Part shown: positions 26,303-35,436 of the stretch, piece by piece
Numbering within the stretch: position 1 is the first letter of the stretch
Layout: each line of letters starts with the position of its first letter
Assembly: GCF_004682045.1 (NCBI RefSeq)
Contig: NZ_QUZT01000005.1
Location: 1-64,000 of the forward strand
Direction of reading: 5' to 3'
Source of the DNA: Pseudomonas nabeulensis
GTDB lineage: Bacteria; Pseudomonadota; Gammaproteobacteria; Pseudomonadales; Pseudomonadaceae
Length of the DNA stretch: 64,000 nt
Notes under the pieces: model-generated
Told to the model about the DNA's origin: nothing
The model's input: only the letters and a program-made list of their open reading frames with translations
Database searches by the model: none
Translations under genes and position numbers: made by a program

Positions 26303-28333
26303 ATGACCTCGACTGCTTCCAATCAGACTTTCGTAATCACCTTGCCAGATGGATCGAAGCGTGAGTTCGGTCTCCCCGTGACGGTGCTCGACGTTGCTCA
26401 ATCCATCAGCCCCGGACTGGCCAAAAACACTGTGGCGGGCAAGCTTGACGGTCGTTTGGTCGATGCTTGCGACCTGATTGACCACGACGCCGCGCTGCTG
26501 ATCATCACCCCCAGGGACGAAGAAGGGCTGGAAATCATCCGGCACTCGTGTGCGCACTTGGTCGGCCACGCCGTCAAGCAGCTCTTTCCTTCCGCCAAGA
26601 TGGTTATCGGTCCGGTAATCGACGAAGGTTTCTACTACGACATCGCCTACGAGCGTCCCTTCACCCCCGAGGACATGGTCGCCATTGAGGCGCGCATGCA
26701 CGAACTGATCGCCAGGCACTACGATGTCGTCAAGCGCGTACTGCCGCGTGACGAGGTGATCAGCCTATTCCAGGAGCGTGGCGAAGACTACAAGCTGCGC
26801 CTGATCTCGGACATGCCGGACGAGAAGACCATGGGCATGTACTTCCACGAGGAATACGTGGACATGTGCCGTGGTCCTCACGTGCCCAATACACGCTTTC
26901 TCAAGGCTTTCAAGCTCACCAAGCTGGCCGGCGCCTACTGGCGCGGCGATGCCAAGAACGAGCAGCTCCAACGCATCTATGGGACGGCCTGGGCCGACAA
27001 GAAGCAGCTCGACGCATATATCCAGCGGCTTGAAGAAGCCGAGAAGCGGGACCATCGCAAGTTGGGACGCGAGCTGGATCTGTTCCACTTTCAGGAAGAT
27101 GCACCGGGCGCGGTGTTCTGGCACCCACGTGGCTGGGCCGTGTTCCAGGAACTGATTGCCTACATGCGCCGCCGCCAGCAGGATGCCGGCTATGTGGAAG
27201 TGAACTCCCCAGACGTGATGGATCGCAGCCTTTGGGAAATCTCTGGGCACTGGCAGAACTACCGCGATCATATGTTCACCACCGAGACCGAGGACGGCCG
27301 CGCGCTGGCGCTCAAGCCGATGAACTGCCCCGGCAGCGTGCTGCTGTATCGCCACGGCCTCAAGAGCTACCGCGACTTGCCGATCCGCATGGGAGAGTTC
27401 GGCAAGGTGCACCGTTACGAACCCTCGGGTTCGCTGCATGGCCTGCTACGGGTTCGCCACTTCACCCAGGACGATGCGCACATCTATTGCACGCCGCAGC
27501 AGATGGACGGCGAATGCAGGGAGATCGTCTCACTGGTGTTGGACATCTACCGCCAGTTCGGCTTCGAGGACGTGCGCATCAAGCTCTCGACCCGCCCCGA
27601 TAACCGTATGGGCGACGACGCGACCTGGGATCTGCTCGAAGGCGCACTGATTCAAGCGCTGGAGGGTATGGACCTGGAGTACCAGCTCAACCCTGGTGAA
27701 GGCGCCTTCTACGGCCCGAAGCTGGAATTCGTGCTACGCGATGCTATCGGCCGCGACTGGCAGTGCGGCACCCTGCAGGTAGATATGAATCTGCCCAAGC
27801 GCTTCGGTATCGAATACGTGGACGAAGACGGCCAGCGCAAACCTCCGGTCATGCTGCACCGTGCCCTGTTCGGTTCACTGGAACGCTTCACCGGCATCCT
27901 GATCGAGCACCACGCTGGCAAGCTGCCCGCCTGGCTCGCGCCCGTACAGGCTGTGGTGCTGTCGATCACCGAAGATCACACCGCCTATGTGCAGGATGTG
28001 GCCCAGCTGCTGCGCAGTGCTGGTCTACGCGCCGAGGCCGACGTGCGCAACGAGAAGATCGGCTACAAGATCCGTGAGCAGACGCTGCAGCGTATCCCGT
28101 TCCTGCTGGTGGCCGGCGCCCGGGAGCGCGATAACGGCACCATCGCCATCCGTAGCCGTGAGGGCGAGGATCTCGGCACGCTGCCCCTGGATCAAGCCGT
28201 GGCGTACTTGCTGGCCCAGGCGCAGGCCCCGGATCTGTCGACACGCCAGGCGGCGCTAAGCGACTTACGTGCCCGCTTGGCGACCTATGGCAACACTGCC
28301 GAGGCAAAAGCACCGCAAGAGGCCAGCGTATGA
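26303..28333 (+). CDS. thrS: threonyl-tRNA synthetase, second copy in Zur operon
   Basis: A 676-residue class II synthetase. It has a TGS domain (about 1-70), an editing domain ([10 protein letters not shown] and CRGPH), a catalytic core and an anticodon domain. The zinc ligands that recognise threonine are conserved at C342 (MNCPG), H393 (QDDAHIY) and H519 (MLHRALFGS). These correspond to E. coli C334, H385 and H511 with a constant offset. The protein has about 30 extra C-terminal residues. It begins immediately after the preceding stop and overlaps pyrC. Like the CysRS copy it still needs zinc, so it may be a dose-raising or better-scavenging version. Confidence 0.93.
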   Translation: MTSTASNQTFVITLPDGSKREFGLPVTVLDVAQSISPGLAKNTVAGKLDGRLVDACDLIDHDAALLIITPRDEEGLEIIRHSCAHLVGHAVKQLFPSAKMVIGPVIDEGFYYDIAYERPFTPEDMVAIEARMHELIARHYDVVKRVLPRDEVISLFQERGEDYKLRLISDMPDEKTMGMYFHEEYVDMCRGPHVPNTRFLKAFKLTKLAGAYWRGDAKNEQLQRIYGTAWADKKQLDAYIQRLEEAEKRDHRKLGRELDLFHFQEDAPGAVFWHPRGWAVFQELIAYMRRRQQDAGYVEVNSPDVMDRSLWEISGHWQNYRDHMFTTETEDGRALALKPMNCPGSVLLYRHGLKSYRDLPIRMGEFGKVHRYEPSGSLHGLLRVRHFTQDDAHIYCTPQQMDGECREIVSLVLDIYRQFGFEDVRIKLSTRPDNRMGDDATWDLLEGALIQALEGMDLEYQLNPGEGAFYGPKLEFVLRDAIGRDWQCGTLQVDMNLPKRFGIEYVDEDGQRKPPVMLHRALFGSLERFTGILIEHHAGKLPAWLAPVQAVVLSITEDHTAYVQDVAQLLRSAGLRAEADVRNEKIGYKIREQTLQRIPFLLVAGARERDNGTIAIRSREGEDLGTLPLDQAVAYLLAQAQAPDLSTRQAALSDLRARLATYGNTAEAKAPQEASV

Positions 28334-29715
28334 ACGATCAACGCCTCCCCCGCCGTCATGCCGATCTGCTGGTTCAGGGCGGCACGGTCATCACCCCCAA
28401 CGGGGCCGAGCGCATCGACGTGGCCTGCGTGGATGGCCGCGTCGTGGCACTGGGCGATCTGCAGCAGACCTGGAGTGCGGATACACAGCTCGACGCCTGC
28501 GGTTTGCATGTACTGCCCGGCGTGGTCGATAGTCAGGTGCATTTTCGCGAGCCTGGCCTGACTCATAAGGAAAACCTTGAGGCGGGCACTCGCGGCGCAG
28601 TGCTGGGCGGTGTCACGGCCATCTTCGAGATGCCCAACACCAGCCCGCTGACGCTCACCCCCTCCGACCTGCAGGCCAAGCTGGATGCGGCGAGTGGCCG
28701 CGCCTGGTGCGATCATGCCTTCTATATCGGCGGCTCGGCGGTCAATGCCGAGCAGCTGTTGGAGTTGGAAAACCTGCCTGGCTGCGCCGGCGTCAAGGTC
28801 TTCATGGGCAGCTCCTTCGGCGACCTGCTGGCCGACGATACCGAGGTGCTGCGCCGCATCCTGCGCCACGGTCGCCGCCGTATGGCCGTGCACGCCGAGG
28901 ACGAAACCCGGCTGCGCGAACGCAAAGCTATCGTCGAGACCAGCGGCGATGTGCGCCAACACCCTGTGTGGCGCGACGAGACCAGTGCCCTGATGGCCAC
29001 CCAGCGCATCGTGCAGCTGGCGGCAGAAACTGGCCGGCGCATCCACGTGCTGCACGTCAGCAGTGCGGCCGAAATGGAGTACCTGGCCAGGCACAAGAGC
29101 CGCGTTACGGTGGAAGTCACGCCGCACCACCTGACGATGCACGCGCCCGACTGCTACGAACGTCTGGGCAGCCTGGCACAAATGAATCCGCCAGTACGTG
29201 AACAACGCCACCAAGACGCACTGTGGCAAGGCATACGCGATGGTGTGGTGGACGTCATCGGAAGCGATCACGCCCCGCATACGCTTGACGAAAAAGCCAA
29301 GGCTTATCCGCAGTCACCCAGCGGCATGACCGGCGTACAAACTCTGCTGCCGCTGATGCTTGACCATGTACATGCGGGTCGCCTGAGCCTGCAACGCTTG
29401 GTCGACCTCACCAGCGGTGGCCCAGCACGCATCTTCGGGATTGAAGGCAAGGGTCGCATCGCCCTGGGTTTCGATGCCGATTTCAGCATCGTCGATCTGC
29501 AAGCACGCCGCACCATCCGCAATGACTGGATCGCCAGCGTTAGCGGCTGGACCCCCTATGACGGCGTGACCGTCACGGGGTGGCCTATTCATACGGTCGT
29601 GCGCGGCCATGTGGTCGTACGTGATGCGCATTTGGTTTCTCTTCAGCCGCCAGGCGAGCCTATTCGTTTTTTGGAAACAAATTCCTTGGGGCAACAAGGG
29701 GGCACGTATGCCTAA
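28330..29715 (+). CDS. pyrC: dihydroorotase (PyrC2-type), altered metal motif
   Basis: A 461-residue amidohydrolase. It closes N-carbamoyl-aspartate to dihydroorotate in pyrimidine synthesis. The usual HxH on strand 1 reads Q69-V-H71 ([10 protein letters not shown]). Other motifs are normal: a carboxylatable Lys in [21 protein letters not shown] and the catalytic Asp in GSDHAPH. The Gln in place of a zinc ligand is consistent with changed metal need and is shared, as I recall, by a dihydroorotase subgroup. PyrC2 (PA5541) is in the P. aeruginosa zinc-responsive cluster. It overlaps thrS (ATGA) and ends this part of the operon. Confidence 0.88.
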   Translation: MNDQRLPRRHADLLVQGGTVITPNGAERIDVACVDGRVVALGDLQQTWSADTQLDACGLHVLPGVVDSQVHFREPGLTHKENLEAGTRGAVLGGVTAIFEMPNTSPLTLTPSDLQAKLDAASGRAWCDHAFYIGGSAVNAEQLLELENLPGCAGVKVFMGSSFGDLLADDTEVLRRILRHGRRRMAVHAEDETRLRERKAIVETSGDVRQHPVWRDETSALMATQRIVQLAAETGRRIHVLHVSSAAEMEYLARHKSRVTVEVTPHHLTMHAPDCYERLGSLAQMNPPVREQRHQDALWQGIRDGVVDVIGSDHAPHTLDEKAKAYPQSPSGMTGVQTLLPLMLDHVHAGRLSLQRLVDLTSGGPARIFGIEGKGRIALGFDADFSIVDLQARRTIRNDWIASVSGWTPYDGVTVTGWPIHTVVRGHVVVRDAHLVSLQPPGEPIRFLETNSLGQQGGTYA

Positions 29716-29832
29716 CGCCGTTGAATTCGGAGGTGGATACGCAGTAACGCCTATGTGCCAGCAACTTCGATATTGGCCACGACACACGATCGAAGCGCCT
29801 TTCTGTCAACGAACCATGTGAGCAGCAAGGAT

Positions 29833-29851
29833 TTCACTGACTGTCAGTGAA
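29833..29851. promoter_or_regulatory. 19-bp perfect palindrome upstream of the iron-type alcohol dehydrogenase
   Basis: TTCACTGACTGTCAGTGAA has 9-base arms and a single central base. The loop is too short for a terminator, so this looks like a dimeric-regulator operator. It ends 33 bases before the ATG at 29885. It does not resemble the Zur core and implies a second regulator for the genes from 29885. Confidence 0.55.
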
Positions 29852-29884
29852 GTGTACCAACCCGTAAATGAAAGGAGAGTTCTC

Positions 29885-31036
29885 ATGGCATCAACAACTT
29901 TTTTTATCCCTGCAGTCAATATGATGGGAGCGGGCAGCCTCAATGAGGCTATGCAAGCCATCCATAATCTCGGTTTCCGCAAGGTGTTGATCGTGACCGA
30001 TGCGGGGTTGGCTTCTGTGGGGGTTCCAGACCAAGTTGCGCGTCTGTTGGCCGAAAAAGACATCGGAAGTGTCATCTTTGATGGAACCAAGCCGAACCCT
30101 ACGGTTGCAAATGTTGAGGCTGGCTTGGCTATGTTGCATGCCAATCAATGCGACTGCGTGATTTCCCTCGGGGGTGGCTCGCCCCACGACTGTGCCAAGG
30201 GGATTGCACTTTGCGCATCTAACGGAGGGCACATCAGCGACTACGAAGGTTTGGATCGTTCCGCCAAGCCCCAACTGCCGCTGATTTCCATCAACACGAC
30301 AGCCGGTACGGCCAGTGAGATGACTCGCTTTTGCATCATCACCGATGAAAAGCGGCATGTAAAAATGGCGATCGTCGATCGCAACGTTACCCCGATCCTA
30401 TCGGTGAACGATCCCGAACTGATGGTGGGTATGCCTAAGGGGCTCACCGCCGCTACAGGGATGGATGCGCTCACGCATGCCGTCGAGGCGTATGTTTCGA
30501 CGGCCGCAACACCAATCACCGACGCCTGCGCTATCAAAGCGATTGAACTGATTTCGGCGAATCTTCGAAACGCGGTCACCGACGGTAAAAATTTAGAGGC
30601 TCGCGAGAGCATGGCCTATGCGCAGTTTTTAGCCGGTATGGCATTCAACAATGCCTCACTAGGCTATGTACATGCGATGGCCCACCAGCTCGGTGGTTTC
30701 TATGATTTGCCACACGGGGTATGCAATGCCGTTTTACTGCCGCATGTCGAAGAGTTCAATGCCAGTGTGAGCGCAGCCCGTCTGCGCGATGTCGCGCAGG
30801 CATTGGGAGTGGATGTCCGACAATTGGACGCTGGGGCTGGAGCTGTTGCTGCAATCGCGGCGATTCGTCAGTTGTCCAAGGATGTTGGCATTCCTGCAGG
30901 GCTGAGCGAGCTTGGAGCAAAGCACAGCGACATTCCTGTCTTGGCAGAGAACGCACTGAAAGATGTTTGCGGTCTCACCAACCCCCGTCCTGCGTCGCAA
31001 GCTGAAATCGAGAGTATTTTTGCGGCGGCATTCTGA
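29885..31036 (+). CDS. iron-containing alcohol dehydrogenase (group III)
   Basis: ATG 29885 has AAAGGAGAG upstream. The 383-residue protein shows the family signatures: NAD-binding [15 protein letters not shown], then [13 protein letters not shown] and [22 protein letters not shown], which supply the Asp and three His iron ligands. It reduces aldehydes or oxidises alcohols with NAD(H). In a zinc-starvation cluster it may stand in for zinc-dependent alcohol dehydrogenases (inference). It is separated from pyrC by 169 bases containing a palindromic operator candidate. Confidence 0.88.
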   Translation: MASTTFFIPAVNMMGAGSLNEAMQAIHNLGFRKVLIVTDAGLASVGVPDQVARLLAEKDIGSVIFDGTKPNPTVANVEAGLAMLHANQCDCVISLGGGSPHDCAKGIALCASNGGHISDYEGLDRSAKPQLPLISINTTAGTASEMTRFCIITDEKRHVKMAIVDRNVTPILSVNDPELMVGMPKGLTAATGMDALTHAVEAYVSTAATPITDACAIKAIELISANLRNAVTDGKNLEARESMAYAQFLAGMAFNNASLGYVHAMAHQLGGFYDLPHGVCNAVLLPHVEEFNASVSAARLRDVAQALGVDVRQLDAGAGAVAAIAAIRQLSKDVGIPAGLSELGAKHSDIPVLAENALKDVCGLTNPRPASQAEIESIFAAAF

Positions 31037-31056
31037 TCCATCGGGGCGGCCCTTTG

Positions 31057-31087
31057 CCAGACATGCCGCGAGTAGTGGCACGTCTGG
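31057..31087 (+). terminator. hairpin between Fe-ADH and hisI
   Basis: Arms CCAGACATGCC and GGCACGTCTGG pair at 10 of 11 positions around a 9-base loop, 20 bases after the dehydrogenase stop. No T-run follows, so it may attenuate, stabilise the mRNA end or mark a processing site rather than fully terminate. Confidence 0.4.
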
Positions 31088-31141
31088 TGTCTCAACGTCA
31101 CGACAGAGAAGCATAAGTTCATGTGGAATAGAGGAGCTAAC

Positions 31142-31630
31142 ATGGCAGAGTTAGGAAGTGTGTTTTTTTACGAGAGGACTTCCATTGAGCAAGTCGAAGA
31201 AGGCAATGAACTGGCACCGAAGTTCGACCGCGACGGTCTGATCGTCTGTGTGACCACCGATGCAGCCAACGGCGAAGTGCTCATGCTGGGCTATATGAAC
31301 CAGGATGCCCTAGAAAAGACTATCGAGACGGGTGAGGCCCACTACTGGAGCCGGTCACGCCAGGCCTTATGGCACAAGGGCGCGACCAGTGGCCTAGTTC
31401 AGGTCGTAGAGGAATTGCGGATTGACGACGATCAGGACGCCGTGTGGCTGCGCGTGCGCGTCGCGGGCTCAGGCGCGAGCTGTCATGTGGGCTATCGGTC
31501 CTGCTTCTACCGCCGCGTCCCGGTCGGCAACGAGCGCGGACAGGGCGACACACTGATCTTTACCGAATCGGACAAGACGTTTGACCCGAAACAGGTCTAC
31601 GGCGATGCACCCAACCCTACACAGCTCTGA
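31142..31630 (+). CDS. hisI: phosphoribosyl-AMP cyclohydrolase paralog (HisI2), zinc ligand replaced
   Basis: ATG 31142 follows GAGGAGC. The 162-residue protein has the HisI core ([37 protein letters not shown]). HisI opens the adenine ring of phosphoribosyl-AMP in histidine synthesis using a zinc bound by three Cys. Here the first, in the canonical DCD motif, is Asp: D95-D96-D97 in RIDDDQDA. The other two remain (C114 in SCHVGYRSC, and C121). This suggests another metal or weaker zinc dependence. It has an N-terminal extension of about 20 residues and overlaps the RibD-like gene. Confidence 0.9.
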   Translation: MAELGSVFFYERTSIEQVEEGNELAPKFDRDGLIVCVTTDAANGEVLMLGYMNQDALEKTIETGEAHYWSRSRQALWHKGATSGLVQVVEELRIDDDQDAVWLRVRVAGSGASCHVGYRSCFYRRVPVGNERGQGDTLIFTESDKTFDPKQVYGDAPNPTQL

Positions 31631-32324
31631 CGATGCCCGCTGGATGCGGCGAGCGCTTGATCTGGCGCAGGCGATGCGCGGTCATGTCTGGCCCAATCCA
31701 CCTGTCGGCTGCGTAATCGTAAAGAACGGCATCTGCATTGGCGAAGGGGCCACTCAGCCCGGTGGCCGGCCTCATGCCGAACGGGTTGAGCTGGACATCG
31801 CCGGCGAAGCCGCCAGGGGAGCCACCCTGTACGTGACCCTGGAGCCGTGTTGTCATTGGGGCCATACCTCGCCATGCGCAGACGCTATTATCATGGCCGG
31901 TATCATCCGTGTGGTCGCTTCGCAACAAGACCCCGATCCACGGGTGAACGGAGGCGGCTTCCGACAGTTGGCTGAGGCGGGAATCGACGTCGCCATCGGC
32001 GAAGGGGCCAAGGAAGCCGCATGCATCATGATGGGCTTTCTGCACCGCGTGCACACTGGAACTCCGCATGTCACTTGGCTGAATGAGCCGGCCGGCAGGG
32101 TACCCGATGGAGAAGATGCTTTGTTGATGACCCAACAGGGTCTGCCCACCTTGGTACTGACCACTCAGCGCACCTTAGAAAACTCCAGCGTCCTTGATAT
32201 CAACCGAGACACGGATGTCTTAGCTCACCTCGGTCAGCTCGGGCTGACCAGCGTCGCAATCTATACCGGTGATCCCTTCGCGGTTGCCTTGGGATCCCCG
32301 CGCCCTCTGGAGAATCCCTTATGA
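31605..32324 (+). CDS. RibD-like pyrimidine deaminase, C-terminal domain truncated
   Basis: ATG 31605 lies inside the end of hisI in another frame. The 239-residue protein has a cytidine/RibD deaminase domain with intact zinc ligands: His in [11 protein letters not shown] and the two Cys of [12 protein letters not shown]. RibD normally has about 360 residues, with a C-terminal reductase. Here only some 90 residues follow the deaminase and they lack an evident NADPH site. It may deaminate the riboflavin precursor or a related pyrimidine. It overlaps the methyltransferase gene by 4 bases. Confidence 0.8.
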   Translation: MHPTLHSSDDARWMRRALDLAQAMRGHVWPNPPVGCVIVKNGICIGEGATQPGGRPHAERVELDIAGEAARGATLYVTLEPCCHWGHTSPCADAIIMAGIIRVVASQQDPDPRVNGGGFRQLAEAGIDVAIGEGAKEAACIMMGFLHRVHTGTPHVTWLNEPAGRVPDGEDALLMTQQGLPTLVLTTQRTLENSSVLDINRDTDVLAHLGQLGLTSVAIYTGDPFAVALGSPRPLENPL

Positions 32325-33007
32325 CTTCATCCATTCCCACCTGGTACGTTGATCCTGACGCTGAAGCAGCTATGGCTGAAGGCCACGCGCCGATCTGGCG
32401 CCACTTGATCGGACTGATGCCTGAACACGATCTGTCTACCAAGACCGTGTTGGACTTCGGGTGCAACCAGGGCGGCTTCTTGCGCCACCTGCACGCACTA
32501 CGGCCTTTTCGCAAAGCGCTGGGCGTGGACATTGCCGAGCAATCGGTGGCGCGGGCCAACGACCTCAAGGGCATGCTGCCTGTCCAGTACCAGACCGATG
32601 TGCAGCTAGTAGGCTGGGACGATCAGTTCGATATTGCCATCAGCCACGAAGTGATCTACCTCATTGAGGATTTGGCCGGCCATGCACAGGATATTTTGCG
32701 GGTATTGAAGCCAGGCGGTGTCTATTACGCGGTGACGGGCTGCCACTCCGACAATCCCTTGTGGCCGCGCTGGCGAGACCTGGTCGCCGAACGCACCAAT
32801 ACCGTGGTTCAGGATCGCTCGATCACCGATTACGCGGAAATTTTCAAAGCTGCAGGCTTCCTTGTTACCGCGAGAAAACTCGATTTCGATGGTTTTTTAC
32901 CCTACATGCCAAGCGGATGGCTGCCGGATTTTCGCGATACGTTAGATTATTATACTCAGACAAAAATAGTCTTCCGATTGATCAAGCGAAATGATACTGA
33001 ATGCTGA
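32321..33007 (+). CDS. class I SAM-dependent methyltransferase
   Basis: A 228-residue protein with the SAM loop VLDFGCNQGGFLRHL near residues 42-56, an acidic residue after strand 2 (GVDIAEQSV) and a motif-IV-like stretch (FDIAISHEVIYLI). The rest is a plain methyltransferase fold with VLKPGGVYYAVTGC. Its ATG overlaps the RibD-like stop, so they are coupled. The substrate is unknown. The downstream end of the gene is more A+T-rich than the start. Confidence 0.75.
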   Translation: MTSSIPTWYVDPDAEAAMAEGHAPIWRHLIGLMPEHDLSTKTVLDFGCNQGGFLRHLHALRPFRKALGVDIAEQSVARANDLKGMLPVQYQTDVQLVGWDDQFDIAISHEVIYLIEDLAGHAQDILRVLKPGGVYYAVTGCHSDNPLWPRWRDLVAERTNTVVQDRSITDYAEIFKAAGFLVTARKLDFDGFLPYMPSGWLPDFRDTLDYYTQTKIVFRLIKRNDTEC

Positions 33008-33093
33008 GTGCTGCTTTCAGCTGGTCGGGTGAAGTGATCGGTGACGCAGCCATCTGGTTAAAGTTAATTATTTGAAATTCAGGGTGTTTACTT

Positions 33094-33477
33094 ATGATTG
33101 ACCATCTGGATCACTTGGTGCTCACAACCACTGATGAACAAGCTTGTACTGATTTCTATGTTGGCCTTTTAGGCATGACCCTGGAAACTTTCGGTGAAGG
33201 GAGAAAAGCATTCAAGTTCGGCAATCAGAAAATTAATGTGCACGTAAAGGGCAAGGAATTTGAGCCGAAAGCACATTTACCCGTGCCGGGTGCTTTGGAT
33301 CTATGCTTCATTGCGTCGCGCCCGCTCGATGAAATTATTGCTCACATCAAGAGCAAGGGTGTTGAGATTATTGAAGGACCTGTGCGGCGAACGGGCGCTT
33401 GCTTTCCAATTCGCTCCATCTATCTGCGCGATCCTGATCTCAATCTCATAGAGATTTCTGAACGAGAAGATGAGTAA
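33094..33477 (+). CDS. VOC-family (glyoxalase/dioxygenase fold) protein
   Basis: A 127-residue single VOC domain: MIDHLDHLVLTTTDEQACTD, GKAFKFG-type strand, KINVHVKG, and RDPDLNLIEIS at the end. Candidate metal ligands are His in DHLVL, His in NVHV and Glu in LIEIS. Members include glyoxalases, fosfomycin-resistance enzymes and virulence proteins; this one resembles the general group and no substrate can be given. It is separated from the methyltransferase by 86 A+T-rich bases. Confidence 0.75.
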   Translation: MIDHLDHLVLTTTDEQACTDFYVGLLGMTLETFGEGRKAFKFGNQKINVHVKGKEFEPKAHLPVPGALDLCFIASRPLDEIIAHIKSKGVEIIEGPVRRTGACFPIRSIYLRDPDLNLIEISEREDE

Positions 33478-33501
33478 CGGTTTGCGAGAGATGATGGCAT
33501 C

Positions 33502-34410
33502 ATGAGTTCAAGGATACAGGGCAATAGAGCCTGCATTACAACTGAAAACCCTAATATCAGCCGTATGCTGGAAGAGGGTCAGAAGTGCCCTCTAATGCGC
33601 GTGCTCACCCAGATAGCACGGGCAATCCCCCTCTCGGTTATTTTCGCCTTAACGATCCCTTATGTATCTGCCCATGAAAGAGTTGATTTTATTAAGCAAG
33701 ATCAATTCACGGCTGAAAAGGTAGACGGCATACTTCGCAGCAAGGCTCTATCGAGACACTCGACCAGTCATGGAGATGTGATCGCAAGCGTGTCATCTGC
33801 TTTTCTGGCAACACCATATCAGGCCAACAGGCTTATCGGCTCCTCATCTACTACCGAAGTTCTCGTTGCTGACCTTAGTGAGGTGGATTGCCTCACCCTC
33901 ATTGACTATGTCGAAGCCTTGACCAGATCCAGTGACGAGAAGACTTTCATAAAAAATCTTGTCAGAACGCGGTATGTCGACGGACGAGTAGACTATCGTA
34001 GCAGAAAGCATTTCTTTTCTGATTGGTATGCCGCCACACCCGCAAATGCCAGCGATGTGACAAAGGAAATCAGTCACTCCTACATCACCGCGGAAAAGGA
34101 ACTGAACAGCAAACCCGATGGGGGCGAGTATGTGCCAGGGCTTGGCATTACTCACAGGGAAATCAATTACATACCCACACATGCAATAAACCAAACGGTA
34201 ATTAATAGACTAGAGACAGGTGATTACATCGGTATTTATTCACCAAGCGTTGGCCTTGACGTATCTCACGTTGGAATAGTTATTAAAAATGAGCAAGGCG
34301 TTTGGTTCAGAAATGCGTCATCAAAAGCGGAGAATATGCGAGTAGTTGATTCGCCGTTCATGGAGTACGTTGCTTCGACACCAGGTATTGTTGTGCTTAG
34401 GGCGGAGTAG
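33502..34410 (+). CDS. DUF1460 secreted cell-wall amidase-like protein
   Basis: A protein of up to 302 residues. A hydrophobic segment (AIPLSVIFALTIPYVSA) is a signal peptide. The true start may be an internal ATG at 33565 or 33595 rather than 33502, because the signal would otherwise lie over 35 residues in. The mature part fits DUF1460, an NlpC/P60-like fold, with Cys in SEVDCLTLIDYVEAL and His in SHVGIVIK as likely catalytic residues. It probably cleaves murein-type peptides in the periplasm. Base composition is clearly A+T-richer than its surroundings, which suggests separate acquisition. Confidence 0.75.
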   Translation: MSSRIQGNRACITTENPNISRMLEEGQKCPLMRVLTQIARAIPLSVIFALTIPYVSAHERVDFIKQDQFTAEKVDGILRSKALSRHSTSHGDVIASVSSAFLATPYQANRLIGSSSTTEVLVADLSEVDCLTLIDYVEALTRSSDEKTFIKNLVRTRYVDGRVDYRSRKHFFSDWYAATPANASDVTKEISHSYITAEKELNSKPDGGEYVPGLGITHREINYIPTHAINQTVINRLETGDYIGIYSPSVGLDVSHVGIVIKNEQGVWFRNASSKAENMRVVDSPFMEYVASTPGIVVLRAE

Positions 34411-34466
34411 CCAGAAGAGACGACTGGACGAGTGAACCACGGAACCTTCTGCGTTAGAGACACTCG

Positions 34467-35120
34467 TCAAAGAGGCGTGATCTTGTAAGCACAGCGCCTG
34501 GCGTTGGAGATGATGTGTTCGATACGCTCTACGCGTGCCCGCAAGACTTGCTCGAACACCATTAGTTCTGCTCGACAGAAGCCCTGGCATGCAGTGGCCG
34601 CTGCGCAGATCGGGCAATGGTTTTCAATGAACAGCAAGGTGCCGTCGTCCAGCTCCTCATACTCGGCCATGTAACCCTCTCGCGAACGCAGCTGCGCCAA
34701 GCGCTTCACCCGCTCCTTCAGATCATGAGCATCGCTCATTTCGTGCAAATACCACTCTCGGCTTTTCTGCTCACGCATATCGATCAAGCGGTCGATCGCC
34801 TGTTCACCAAATGCTTGGCGCACCGTATCCAGCAACTGGATCGTCAGCTCCGAATGTGTATCTGGAAAGCGGCTATGACCCGCCTCCGTCAGCTTCCAGA
34901 ATTGGCTGGGGCGGCCAACGCCTCTGGCTTGCGTGTACGCCTCCACCAGCCCCGATGAGGCCAGCTTGTTGAACTGCTGACGTGCGGCCTCAGCCGTCAT
35001 GCTCAGAACTCTTCCCGCGTCTGCCGCTTGTTGCGGGCCGCGTGTCTTGAGCAGGTGGAGTAGGCGATCAGTTGTTGAGGATGCAGCTTCAGCGCAATTT
35101 TCCAAGCGTGTTCTTGACAA
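34467..35120 (-). CDS. SufR-like Fe-S/metal-sensing HTH regulator
   Basis: A 217-residue regulator with an N-terminal winged helix (LLHLLKTRGPQQAADAGRVL, MTAEAARQQFNKL). Toward the C-terminus the cysteine cluster CPICAAATACQGFC holds four Cys, as in SufR-type iron-sulfur sensors. The start is a TTG at 35120 with GGAGG 10 bases upstream; no ATG precedes the HTH in frame. It is divergent from the Fe-superoxide dismutase gene and may control it in response to iron or oxidative stress. Confidence 0.75.
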   Translation of the reverse strand: MSRTRLENCAEAASSTTDRLLHLLKTRGPQQAADAGRVLSMTAEAARQQFNKLASSGLVEAYTQARGVGRPSQFWKLTEAGHSRFPDTHSELTIQLLDTVRQAFGEQAIDRLIDMREQKSREWYLHEMSDAHDLKERVKRLAQLRSREGYMAEYEELDDGTLLFIENHCPICAAATACQGFCRAELMVFEQVLRARVERIEHIISNARRCAYKITPL

Positions 35121-35436
35121 ATTAATGGTGCCTCCATAATATTCAAAGCATTACCTTGTTTTATTAATGTAGCGTATGCGCCTTTGCCTGGCAATGAATA
35201 GCGTGGGCTTTCGGCTACCCAAAGCTTGGCTGTAGGTAGGGCTTTTCGTCTCCAACCAGTATTTGTCGAGTTCGATTGTCCTGCCGGGACTGTGGCATTG
35301 CTTCGCCGTTGCTCACCGTTAACGCGGTGCGTGGCGGTGCCAGGCTGGAGATCAAGGAGCCCAACAATCCTGCGTTTTTCCGCGACCCTTCATCTGGTGA
35401 TGTTCGGTCGCTTTTCTATAGACCTTGGAGGCCACT
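35121..35436. other. divergent control region between SufR-like gene and sodB
   Basis: This 316-base region holds the promoters for the two divergent genes. The part next to the regulator is A+T-rich (TTTTATTAATGTAGCG). From about 35310 the plus strand has a coding-like frame ending at the sodB start region (LEIKEPNNPAFFRDPS) without a start. It may be the tail of a lost gene. No clear operator was recognised. Confidence 0.35.
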
